Positions 9,529 to 18,648 of a stretch of 64,000 bases of DNA are shown here, in pieces. The number at the start of each line of letters is the position of its first letter. Position 1 is the stretch's first letter. A program made the translations under genes and the position numbers. The stretch is from assembly GCA_963826795.1 (NCBI GenBank), contig CAWGYT010000007.1, positions 1 through 64,000 on the forward strand, in the 5' to 3' direction. This DNA comes from CAWGYT01 sp963826795. Its GTDB lineage: Bacteria > Planctomycetota > Planctomycetia > Pirellulales > Pirellulaceae. Under the pieces are notes generated by a model, which was given only the letters and a program-made list of their open reading frames with translations, was not told the origin of the DNA and did no database searches.

Positions 9529-11205
9529 ATGAGCGGAAGGGTTTTCATGCGATTTCGTATTCAATGGCCGAAGCGAAGCCGAAAGTACGTGAAACTCATG
9601 GTTGTGTTCGCGACATGTGCGACCGCTCTTTACTTCGTGCTGCCACCCTGTCCGCGGTTTCGCCTGCCCTCAGATAGCATGGTTATTGCCACGTCGGATG
9701 ACGGCAGCCTGTTGGCAACCGTCCGTCGACCGGATGCGGGAAAGGATCTTGACGAATTCGTCATTGGTGCCGCGACGAAAGATCGTTCGCGGTCACGGAT
9801 TGGCGTTTGGGACACTCGGACTGGACGATTAATCCGCGAAGTGGGTGCATCGTCGGACGAAGTCATCCTACGACGCACCTACTTCTTGCCCGATGGTCAC
9901 ACGCTCGTTGCAGGTTGTAGTGACCGAGTACAATCCTGGGACCTTTTGACTGGCAAATCTACGTTCAGGCCAGTACGTGGGGAATTGTTGTCGCTGCTCT
10001 CAACCGAATCCGCAGATCAAATCGCAGTGGTGCTTAACGACGCCGTTGACGACTGGGTCTGGGTCGAATTCGTGCGACTCAGTTCTGGCACACGCCTTGC
10101 TAAGATTGGGCCAATCAACGTTGTCTCCGCGAACGCAAAGTGGGACGGTAGGGGCTATTACATTCGAATATCCAAAGATGTCCGCCGTGCGGTGACGTTG
10201 GAGAGGAGTGTCCCATCAGTTGACGAACTGGAATTCAAAGTCTGGGACCTCGCGACGAGTCAGGTCGATCATGTCATAAGAGTCCGCGCTCCTGATTGGT
10301 CGGGTTTCTGGGGTCTGTCGGACGACGGCCAGTTCCTTGTGGTGATTAGCGGACGAAACGTGCAGTTCTGGAATGTTGACCGCAGACTTTTGAGCCGCTA
10401 CGAAACCTTTGAGATGAATTCCCAAGAAGGGCAAGCTCTCGATGATCCGTACCCAACCGATCTCGTCAACGTTTTTTCGGATGCGTTGGAGAGTCCCTAC
10501 TTAACGTTCACTTCAAATTCTTACGAAGCGCGATTGTATGGCGAGATAAATATCTTGCGCGTGGGAAGCTCGCTTTTCAGTACAGCCGATGAAGAGTTGC
10601 GTTTGCTCGCCGGCCCCTCTTTTTCACACGGCATTTCGCCCGACGAGTCACTTGTTGCATATTCGGACGTCTCACGTTCGTGGAACGTCGTTGTCGACGG
10701 AATGCGGAGCAGAGACGAGCTCGTGAACTTGAACTCAGTTCTCGAAGACTGTCGTATCGCCTCCAATAGTCCTATCGCCTTCTCGCCCGACAACTGCCTG
10801 ATTGCACTTCAACGACCATCAAACGATTGGACAAGATTTCGATCACTCGTCGGAAGCGTACTCTTTGGCGGCAAAGGGATGCCTCGTATGGTCGAGGTAT
10901 TACTGTTTGGCATCAACCCCATGTCCCGAGTGGTCGAAGTGTTTCAAATTGACACAGGAAAGTCATACGGTCAGACCATGACATGGGAGGCGTATGTCGC
11001 TCCGAAGTTGCTAGGAGACGGTCGGTCGATGATCACGGGTTTGAGTGTATGGTCGACGAGGCCGCAATCTCCCTGGCGATATATTCTCGGTCTCTCGCTC
11101 CTTGTCGTACTCGCCGTTTGTTTACTTCGATCGGTATTCTTGGCTGTAAAGAGAAGGGTCAAAATGGGCCGATTGGAGGTGATGGGATGTCGCCGCGAAT
11201 TGTGA
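9529..11205 (+). CDS. Membrane-anchored propeller-like protein, no kinase domain
   Basis: 558 residues. A basic N-terminus (RFRIQWPKRSRKY) precedes a transmembrane helix at about 23-40, and a second helix lies near the C-terminus at about 520-542 (YILGLSLLVVLAVCLLRSVF). Between them are scattered WD40-like units: SDDGSLLATVRRP, IGVWDTRTGRLIREVG, LPDGHTLVAGCSDRVQSWD and LSDDGQFLVVISGRNVQFWN. The repeats are weaker than those of the kinases, and the middle section is poorly conserved in pattern. An alternative start is the Met at residue 7 (9547). It sits alone between the two ECF/kinase loci and is divergent from locus A. It may sense or scaffold at the envelope, but no function can be assigned. 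Confidence 0.7.
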   Translation: MSGRVFMRFRIQWPKRSRKYVKLMVVFATCATALYFVLPPCPRFRLPSDSMVIATSDDGSLLATVRRPDAGKDLDEFVIGAATKDRSRSRIGVWDTRTGRLIREVGASSDEVILRRTYFLPDGHTLVAGCSDRVQSWDLLTGKSTFRPVRGELLSLLSTESADQIAVVLNDAVDDWVWVEFVRLSSGTRLAKIGPINVVSANAKWDGRGYYIRISKDVRRAVTLERSVPSVDELEFKVWDLATSQVDHVIRVRAPDWSGFWGLSDDGQFLVVISGRNVQFWNVDRRLLSRYETFEMNSQEGQALDDPYPTDLVNVFSDALESPYLTFTSNSYEARLYGEINILRVGSSLFSTADEELRLLAGPSFSHGISPDESLVAYSDVSRSWNVVVDGMRSRDELVNLNSVLEDCRIASNSPIAFSPDNCLIALQRPSNDWTRFRSLVGSVLFGGKGMPRMVEVLLFGINPMSRVVEVFQIDTGKSYGQTMTWEAYVAPKLLGDGRSMITGLSVWSTRPQSPWRYILGLSLLVVLAVCLLRSVFLAVKRRVKMGRLEVMGCRREL

Positions 11206-11245
11206 TCGGCTGTCTTGCTCTGGTGTGGCGTAGGAATGTAGGAAT

Positions 11246-12220
11246 GATCTCTGCCTCCCTTTTTTGGGGACTGGGTAATTTGACTAGCGGAATCGGCGAG
11301 TAATCCGTGCGTCCGGTCACGTCTGAGCGACGATCGCCGATCGCGGCCGAGAGGAGATGACGCGATCAGAACGTCGGCCATCGAGGCCGACCCCGTGGGC
11401 GAGATGAGGCGGCCAGGCCGAGGGCGGCGGCGCGTTGCTCGGTCCATTCGGGCCGGCCCCAGGGACGTCCGGTCCGAATGGATTGTCGTATCGCGGCCAA
11501 TTCCGCTGCGGTGAGCGGCATATTGACCCGGTCAACCCAATCGGAGGAGAGCGGCAGGCACCATCCACTATCAAGCCACTTCGGCGCCGAGTGAAGACGC
11601 TTCCACAACCCACCCCAGGGCCAGTCCTCGGCGCGGCTGACGAGCCCGGCTCGGAGCGCGTTCCGCTCAATGTAGCGGCAGAGTGCTATGAAGTGCTCAT
11701 CCTCTTCGACCGAAAAACTCCTGAATCGGTCTTGGTAGATGTGGCCGTCACCGATCGTTTTGCTTTTCGACCGTAGTCGCTTGGCGTGTGTACCGGCAAG
11801 CAGCTGAAAAAACCGAGATACCTGATCGTCCTCGGTTGGCACCACGGCGAAATGCCAATGGTTGGGCATCAGCTCGTAGGTCTTGATCGACAACGGCACT
11901 TCGTCGTAGACATCCTGTATCAATGCTTCGAAGCCCCGATAATCATCGTCGCTGAAGAACAGTCGGCGGCGGTCGACTCCACGATTGATCACGTGGTAAG
12001 CATCTCCCGCTTGGATTCGTCGGACCTTTCGACGCATGGCTGCCGCTCCACCGTTGGCATGGAAACACCAGCCTACCTGATCCGACCCCGTCTTCCGATC
12101 AAACTCTCAGACCCGTCCGTCTCTCATCACGTGCCGGCCCACAATGCCACGCGCCCCTTCGCGCCGTCGCCATTCCTGCTTGACAGCTTGCCCAGTCCCC
12201 GGAAAAGGGAGGCAGAGATC
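11246..12220 (-). mobile_element. Complete RAYT element bounded by 33-bp inverted repeats
   Basis: The left end (11246-11278, GATCTCTGCCTCCCTTTTTT and on through GGGGACTGGGTAA) and the right end (12188-12220) are inverted repeats matching at about 30 of 33 positions. They enclose a full-length Y1 transposase gene. The right-hand 490 bases, including the N-terminal half of the gene, are duplicated at 188-681. Enclosure of a RAYT gene by inverted palindromic REPs is a known arrangement; that this unit moves as a whole is inferred from the near-identical truncated copy. Confidence 0.75.
11366..12037 (-). CDS. REP-associated tyrosine transposase (Y1/IS200-like, RAYT)
   Basis: 223 residues. The HUH metal-binding motif is PNHWHFAV with His60 and His62; the probable nucleophile is Tyr122 in CRYIERNALRAGLV, followed by the family signature region WPWGGLWKRL. 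The N-terminus (AYHVINRGVDRR) matches the family start GxxYHVxNRG. RAYTs nick and rejoin single-stranded DNA at REP palindromes and are usually single-copy domesticated genes. Here the gene is bounded by 33-bp inverted repeats that also occur elsewhere in the window, which are its likely substrates. The frame is intact. Confidence 0.88.
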   Translation of the reverse strand: MRRKVRRIQAGDAYHVINRGVDRRRLFFSDDDYRGFEALIQDVYDEVPLSIKTYELMPNHWHFAVVPTEDDQVSRFFQLLAGTHAKRLRSKSKTIGDGHIYQDRFRSFSVEEDEHFIALCRYIERNALRAGLVSRAEDWPWGGLWKRLHSAPKWLDSGWCLPLSSDWVDRVNMPLTAAELAAIRQSIRTGRPWGRPEWTEQRAAALGLAASSRPRGRPRWPTF

Positions 12221-12564
12221 GTCTCGCGGCATCCAGGTGGGGTCCCTGCTGACGATAGGCCTGTGCGGGTTTCTGCGTAGTCGTGTAGTCGCACGGTGCG
12301 AGGATTGATTTCGTCCGCAACCAATCGACACCCCGCCAGCCCCCAATTGAGCCCCAATTTGCACCCTGGCGGGTAGATGCCAGCAACCAAATTCTGCCCC
12401 GTCCTCCAGAAAGCCATCTCCAAGGGCTCCAAATCCGGCCAACCCAAGCGTGTTCGCCGGGATTCGCTTGCGACGGCCACAGCGAGAGGGTCCAATCAAG
12501 GGTGCCGTAGCCGGAGGCTGCCACGGGGTCGGTTTTTGGTACTGCCGAGAATCGTGGAACTTGG

Positions 12565-12853
12565 AACGAGATCTGACCCGCAAGGCCCCTACCATGTCTC
12601 CGCTCCGCTGGACGTGTAAGAGCCTTCGCACGCTGGCAACCGAGCTGCAGCGGCAAGGATTCGAAGTGAGTAGCAACACGGTTGGGAAACTCCTTCGCCA
12701 GCAAGGCTATAGCCTCCAGGCGAACCGCAAGACCGTCGAGGGAAAACAACATCCTGATCGAAATGCACAAATTGAATCCATCAACCGTCGAGTTCGCGCG
12801 TATCAACGAACGAGACAGCCGGTCATCTCGGTCGACACAAAAAAGAAGTTTCA
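12565..12853 (+). pseudogene. ISAzo13-type transposase fragment
   Basis: Translation gives TMSPLRWTCKSLRTLATELQ, then RQGFEVSSNTVGKLLRQQGY, SLQANRKTVEGKQHPDRNAQ and PVISVDTKKK. This is the characteristic central segment of ISAzo13-family transposases, leading up to the SVDTKKKE motif that carries the first catalytic Asp. Upstream (12300-12560) the similarity is shifted and decayed; downstream the match ends after KKK and the frame enters unrelated sequence and a GT repeat. The domain containing the second Asp and the Glu is missing, so it is a dead remnant. No terminal repeats were found. Confidence 0.75.
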
Positions 12854-12913
12854 GTCGGATGGCCAATCATTTTCGACTTCTGATTGTGAGCTGGGGTCCC
12901 GCCGCACGATCGA

Positions 12914-12937
12914 GTGTGTGTGTGTGTGTGTGTGTGT
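12914..12937. repeat. (GT)12 microsatellite
   Basis: Twelve uninterrupted GT units lie just after the ISAzo13 remnant. Dinucleotide runs of this length are rare in bacteria and tend to vary in length. Confidence 0.95.
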
Positions 12938-13458
12938 CGGTAACCTCCGCCGAAGGCTGCGCACGCTGCTATTCCCGACGGTTTGTGGTTTCATAGCGCC
13001 GAGTCGCAACTACCTCACGTTGCCACCTCACCATCGTGTGATGGACGCGACCTGGTATGCAGCAAACGGCGAGTCTGCAAGTAATGATGAACTTGCTGTT
13101 GACGACTAGCACATCCAACGCAACTCTGGCGTCCTTGAAGTGCTGGCGCAGATGAGCCTTGACGACGGCACGGGCTTGCTCGATTTGCCCAAGAGCTTGC
13201 CCAGCGTATTTTCTTTCGCGACCTCCGGAGCATAACGAAAAGCCACGCTCTGCTGCTTCCGTGTCACCAACTCCTTTTCAACCGTCGTCGTCAACTGCAG
13301 AACCCGTATGGATCGTTTCTGACCGGCCATTCGCGGTGTTCAAAAGTGTCCGCCGCAGACACCCTTCGGGAATGAGAATTGCGCCCTGCATGTTTGAAAT
13401 TTTGTAAAATTGTGTCCCCACTCTCATCTTCTTTCCGGGCAATCTTGTAGGGGACACA

Positions 13459-14096
13459 ATGGCAATGCCAAGCATATCGAGCGATTCCACGGAAACCGAC
13501 GCGTTACTCAACCGGGCTGCCAGTGGAGACGAGCAGGCCTTCCAGTCACTGATGCAGCGTCACATTCCGTACGTTCACCAGTCTGTACGTCGCCGCTTGC
13601 GGCCTCAGATTCGGCCGCGAATTGATCCTTCTGACGTCGTACAGGAAACGCAGCGAGACGCATTCCAACGTCTGGACGAGTTTCTGCGTCGGCGTCCCAT
13701 GCCGTTCCGGCTGTGGCTCTTGCGTACGGCCCACCAACGAGTGGTCGATGTTGAGCGCGAGCACCTGGCGCGGCCAAGCGAAGTGTGGACCGTGAGCTCC
13801 CGTTGCCTGACCACTCATCGATTCAAATGGCGGGCACGATCTTCACTTCCGAGCCTTCGCCCCTTTCCGAGGTGAGCCGTCGCGAGCTGGCCCAAAAGGT
13901 TCGCACGTGTCTAGCTCAGTTGACGGAAATGGACCGCGAAATCGTCATGCTGCGGTGCTTTGACGGATTGCGGAACCACGATGTGGCCGCCTTACTCGAG
14001 CTCAAACCCGACACGACAAAAAAGCGATTTACGCGTGCGTTGCTGCGACTCCAGCAGATTCTAAGGGAGGCGGACATCGGTGAGGATGACCTATGA
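13459..14096 (+). CDS. ECF-type sigma factor of locus B (one frameshift)
   Basis: Two overlapping frames together make one ECF sigma factor. The first (from ATG 13459) gives region 2: LMQRHIPYVHQSVRRRLRPQ, RIDPSDVVQETQRDAFQRLD and FRLWLLRTAHQRVVDVE. The second frame, from about 13779, continues with DRELPLPDHSSIQMAG and region 4: LTEMDREIVMLRCFDGLRNH and LLELKPDTTKKRFTRALLRL. One missing base near 13776-13780 (GCGGCCAAGCG) explains the break; restoring it gives about 212 residues, against 206 for the paralogue at 8203-8823. It overlaps the kinase start at 14093 by ATGA, as in locus A. I read the break as a probable sequence error; a real mutation cannot be excluded. Confidence 0.8.
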
Positions 14097-17000
14097 ACAG
14101 TCCAAAGTCTGCGCATAATCACTGCTCTGATGAGACGGATTCGAGACTAGCGGAACTTGTTAGCGAGATCGCGGACAGGCTGAGTGATGGTCTCGCCGTG
14201 CACATCGATACGTACGTCGAGCAGTACCCGGAATTCGAAATACCGCTGCGAGACACCTACGCGTCTCTACACTGCATTCACCAACTATCCGAGCAGTACG
14301 ATGCTGCGTCGCACGGCGACGCCCCACAGGCGCTCGGCGATTTCCGTCTTCTCCGAGAAATTGGCCGTGGCGGAATGGGCGTGGTCTACGAGGCGTTGCA
14401 GCTTTCACTCAACCGACGCGTCGCACTAAAGGTTCTACCATTTGCCGCGGTGCTCGACGATCGGAAGCTGCAACGATTTAAGAACGAGGCCATGTCCGCG
14501 GCCGCACTGAAGCACCCCAACATTGTGGGAGTCCATTCTGTCGGCAGTGACCGCGGCGTACACTATTTCGCGATGGAGATGGTCAACGGGCAGAGTCTTG
14601 CGGAAGTCGTAGCAGCTCTCGGCCGGGAAGAGGAAGCAGGAAACAACGTACTGAGTTCGGCGGATCGTGACTCGAGCGACAATTGTGGATCGATCGATGG
14701 CCCAGTGGATCGACGGTTGGCGACCGACGAGACGAGAAAAGAATTTCGGGGAGTGTTGTCGACGGCCCGTTCGATGAATCGCGTCGAGTTCCACCGCAGC
14801 GTGGCACGGCTCGGTATTCAGGCGGCCGACGCGCTCGACCACGCCCATCAGGTCGGCATCGTTCATCGTGATATCAAGCCGTCGAATCTGCTGATCGACC
14901 ACCAGGGTAAACTGTGGGTTACCGACTTTGGTCTCGCGATGACGCACACCAGCTCGAACCTGACAGTCTCAGGGGATCTCGTGGGAACCGTGCGATACAT
15001 GAGTGCCGAGCAGGCCTCTGGGCAAAACGCTCTTGTGGACCATCGGACCGATATTTATTCATTAGGAGCGACGCTGTACGAATTGCTGACACTTAAGCCA
15101 GTTTTTGGCGACGCAGACCGGCGAAGGTTATTGCATCGAATCGATACCGCGGAGCCGGTTCGCCCGAGAAAGCTTGATTTCGCAATACCAATTGACTTGG
15201 AGACGATCGTCCTTAAGTGTCTCTCGAAGGAGATCACTGGTCGGTACACAACGGCCGGTGAACTGCGCGACGACCTGAGGAACTTCCTCGAAAACCGTCC
15301 AATTCGCGCGACGCATCAGCAGTTGGCAACGCACCAGACGACTAGCTGCACGAAATCGTATTGTATCATCGCTGGCGATCGTCATTCTGTCGTTGCTAAT
15401 AATCCTCACGATGACCGCGACGTTTTCGGCACGACGGCAAGCAACTCTAGCCCAGCGCCGACAAATTGCGACAGGATGCCGAGATCCTGGCCAAGGTGGC
15501 TCGACACGACTTATATGTCTCGGTGATGAACCAGGCGTATGACGCCTGGTACTTGGGCGATGGGCCTCGCACCATCGAGCTGCTTGAATCGCTTGTTCCC
15601 CGAAACGAACACACGGAGGATCTGCGTCACTTCGAGTGGCATTACCTTTGGCGATTGACGTCGACGACGCGCGAGGCCAAGAGGTTCCAAAGTGACTATC
15701 TGGGTGAGAACTACCGCGGGATCTCTTGCGTCGCTGTTTCGCCGGACGGGAAAGTCCTCGCATGGGCGACCGGCTCGAACGTCATCAGGGTCGTGAACCT
15801 CATCAACGGCGAGACACGATTCGAGAGGACGGCGGATAATTCGTGGATCAATTGCGTGCGATTCTCGCCGGACGGGAGACAGCTCGCGACCGGCGGCATT
15901 GACGACCGGGTGCGCATCTGGAATGCAAAGAGTGGAGAGCTTGAACGTGAGATCGAACTCCATTCCCGGAAAGAAGTGTTGTCTGGGTGCACGTGGCTCG
16001 AGTATTCGCCGGATGGAAGCTGCGTGGCTGTGGCGGGAGCAAGTGGGACCGTCACGCTGTGGAATGCCTCCACAGGCAAGTTGTTGAATCGCTTCGACGA
16101 CCACGACGGTCCCGTATCGTCCATCGATTTCTCGCCCGATGCCAATCGACTATTCACCGTGGGCGCCGATGGCCAACTTTGCCGCTGGGATCTGAAAACC
16201 GGAGACTCGTCGACAATCGATCAACACGGTCGCCACTTCACCGGCGTCCGCATATCGCCAGATGGGAAATGGTTGGCTGTGGGAACGTGGGATGGAATAA
16301 TCAGATTGTGGACGGCACACGACGAGCGGTTCGCGGCTACGTTTCGAGGACATGACGGCTTGATCCGCTCGCTTGCGTTTTCTCGCGATAGCAAGCTGCT
16401 GGTGAGCGGGGGGCAGGGTGGCCATCTTGCCGTCTGGGACCTGACTACCGGAACACAAAAGGAGCGAGTCCGTATCTTCGACGGCCCAGTCTCCTCGCTC
16501 TGCTTTCTGCCCGGCGACCAGCAACTAGTCGCCTCGACGGCAGGAAAGGCAGTCTTGATCGACGCCAACTCAGGGCAGCAGAGGGCTACGTTCGATGGGC
16601 CGTCCTACAAATTGAAAGGTCGTCGAGGCGGCTGGTCGTTTGCCGTAACATCGGACGAAAAGTACCTTGCCGTCTCCGATGGGCTGCGCATCAAGACATG
16701 GAATTTGGAGACCGGCTTTGAGGAAGCATCCTTAGCTGTCGCACCTTGGCATTTCCGGATCACTCTTTCCCCAAATGACCGGTGGCTCGTTGTCAACGGA
16801 TACGGCCGCAACGGCAAAGAGCCCGATGTAAAGGTTGTGGATCTGTTCACCGGGGCGTCACTGGACCATCTACAGGGCCGTGGACATGGCGCCTTCAGCC
16901 GTGACGGAAGCCGGTTTGCGACAGGCGACATCCAGAAACCGCGGATACGGATCATCGATGTTGATTCCGGCGACTTGATTCAAGAAGTTGACACGCCGTT

Positions 17001-18555
17001 CAGCGAGCCACGCGTCATCGAGTTCGTCGGCGACGACCGTCTTGTAAGTGTAACGAACATCACAACGACAGGCGTTGGCAATTACCAAGTGACTCTTTGG
17101 GATCTCGTGTCGGGGACAGCGATACGAACCATCGAGCCTGTGCGCAACTCAACTTCTACGCGGGAACTTATTCGCCGGATTCAATTGTCATCGCCTGATG
17201 GTTCCAAACTGTTGACCGTCCAATCTGAAGGGACCCTTCGCGTCTGGAGTACGCGAGACGGATGTCATTTATCGGAGTTTCAAGTGCCCACGGGTGTTGT
17301 CTCCGCTGCAAGTTTTTCAGCCGATGGCAATCAGTTGGCAGTTGGGACGATGCAAGGCGATCTCTATCTGTTCGATACGCTCGGCAATGCCAAACGCCAA
17401 TTTGTCCGCCTACACCTGGACGAGATTGCCACGATCGAGTTCTCGCACGACGGGAATCAGATTGTGACATCCGGTGCCGACAACATCGTTCGAGTGTGGG
17501 ACCTGCAAAGCGACGGGGATCCCGCTGCCCTGCTTGGACACCAACAAGGCATCATCGGAACCCGGATCGTAAGTAACGGCGAATCGCTTATTTCGGTCGG
17601 ACGCGACTGCATGGCACGGTTGTGGGATCTTGCCGATACTCGGCTGCCACGCGAGCTTTCGGACCCACCCGCCGGGCCTGTGAAGTCACTGGCCTTCTCC
17701 CCTGACGGGACAGAACTGGCCGCTGGCGGCAGGGAGGTTCGACGATGGAGCATGCCCGGCGGCGAACCGATCGCCTCCCGAGACGACGGCAGCAATTCAC
17801 TTCCCAACAAGATATTGTTCTACGACCGACATCAGCGGCTTTTCGTGACGAGCTTGCGATGGGAACCGCCGTACGACATACCTCTGCAAACGCCTGGGTC
17901 CAAAGACCCGACCTACCTCAAGGGTCACTCCGACATCGTCAAGTCAATAAGCCTTTCCGCAAGCGGTACGAGGTTGGCTACAGCGGCTTTGTTGGATGGC
18001 GTCGTGCGCGTCTTTGACACGTCGACAGGCAATCTACTCACCATGCTTGATTCAGGTGACGAGCAGCCGGTGCTTGCCGTTGAGTTTTCACCGCATGATC
18101 GAAGGATCGCTGTAAGCGCCTTTCCGTGGATCGAAATCTGGGACTGGAAGATACCTCGCCGGTCCGGAGTTCTACGCGCGCCTGACAATATCGATGCGAT
18201 GCCGAACATTCGATTCTCTCGCGACGGTCGTTACCTCGTGGGCGGGACTTTCGGAGGACTGATTGTTGTGTGGGATGTCGATTCGGAATCCGTCGTCTCG
18301 ACGATCAACGATAGGCCTGCCGTATCGTGGAGCTTTGCTTTCTCACCCGATGGTCAACGGTTGGCTTCGGCGGAAATAGGAAGTAAAGCCATTCGCCTGT
18401 GGGAAACAACGACAGGCAACCTCGTGGGCCAAATTCCCGTGGATGGAGGAGTTAGAGCGATCGAATTCTCACCCACAGAAGATACCCTCGCCTACTCGAC
18501 CGGAGACGGCCGAATCGTGCTGTGTGAATCAGGACGGTCTCAAGGTTCCGAGTAA
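14093..18555 (+). CDS. Membrane Ser/Thr kinase with WD40 propellers, locus B (two frameshifts)
   Basis: Frame 1 (14093 to about 15307) encodes the kinase: IGRGGMGVVYEALQ, Lys113 in RRVALK, GIVHRDIKPSNLLID, VTDFGLAMT, RYMSAEQASG and HRTDIYSLGATLYELL. It includes a roughly 60-residue insert before the catalytic loop, like its paralogue. About 15309-15462 in a second frame encodes a basic stretch and the transmembrane helix (RIVSSLAIVILSLLIILTMT). From about 15466 a third frame gives 1,029 residues of WD40 repeats (FSPDGRQLATGGIDDRVRIW; FSPDANRLFTVGADGQLCRW). Removing one extra base at each join yields 1,486 residues, against 1,489 for the intact locus A protein with the same order of domains. 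This near match is why I annotate one gene. The TTG at 15466 is not a true start. Confidence 0.85.
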
Positions 18556-18648
18556 CGACCATCAAGGGTGCATTGGCAGACGCAGAACATCGATTTCCCG
18601 ACAGACAGGCGGCACATGCCGTGGCAATCAATCATTAGGAGTCCGAAT

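Larger units (their letters stand above)
12221..13458. other. Degenerate stretch between RAYT element and locus B
   Basis: Apart from the ISAzo13 remnant and the GT repeat listed separately, I find no supported gene. Minus-strand frames at 13015-13330 (for example QSVAFRYAPEVAKENTLGKL) have a protein-like look but no recognisable family and are mutually shifted. The last 60 bases upstream of 13459 (GGGGACACAATG) contain the start region of the ECF gene. Confidence 0.45.

Noticed and set aside
12127..12679. Minus-strand frames upstream of the RAYT element
   Set aside because: They overlap one another in different frames, run through the element end and the ISAzo13 remnant, and match no family.
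13778..15466. Programmed ribosomal frameshifting in locus B
   Set aside because: Three breaks in two adjacent genes need different directions and lack slippery heptamers; the paralogous locus needs none.
15466..18555. Stand-alone WD40 protein starting at the TTG at 15466
   Set aside because: The frame joins the upstream kinase through a transmembrane segment in the third frame, and the total length then equals that of the intact paralogue.
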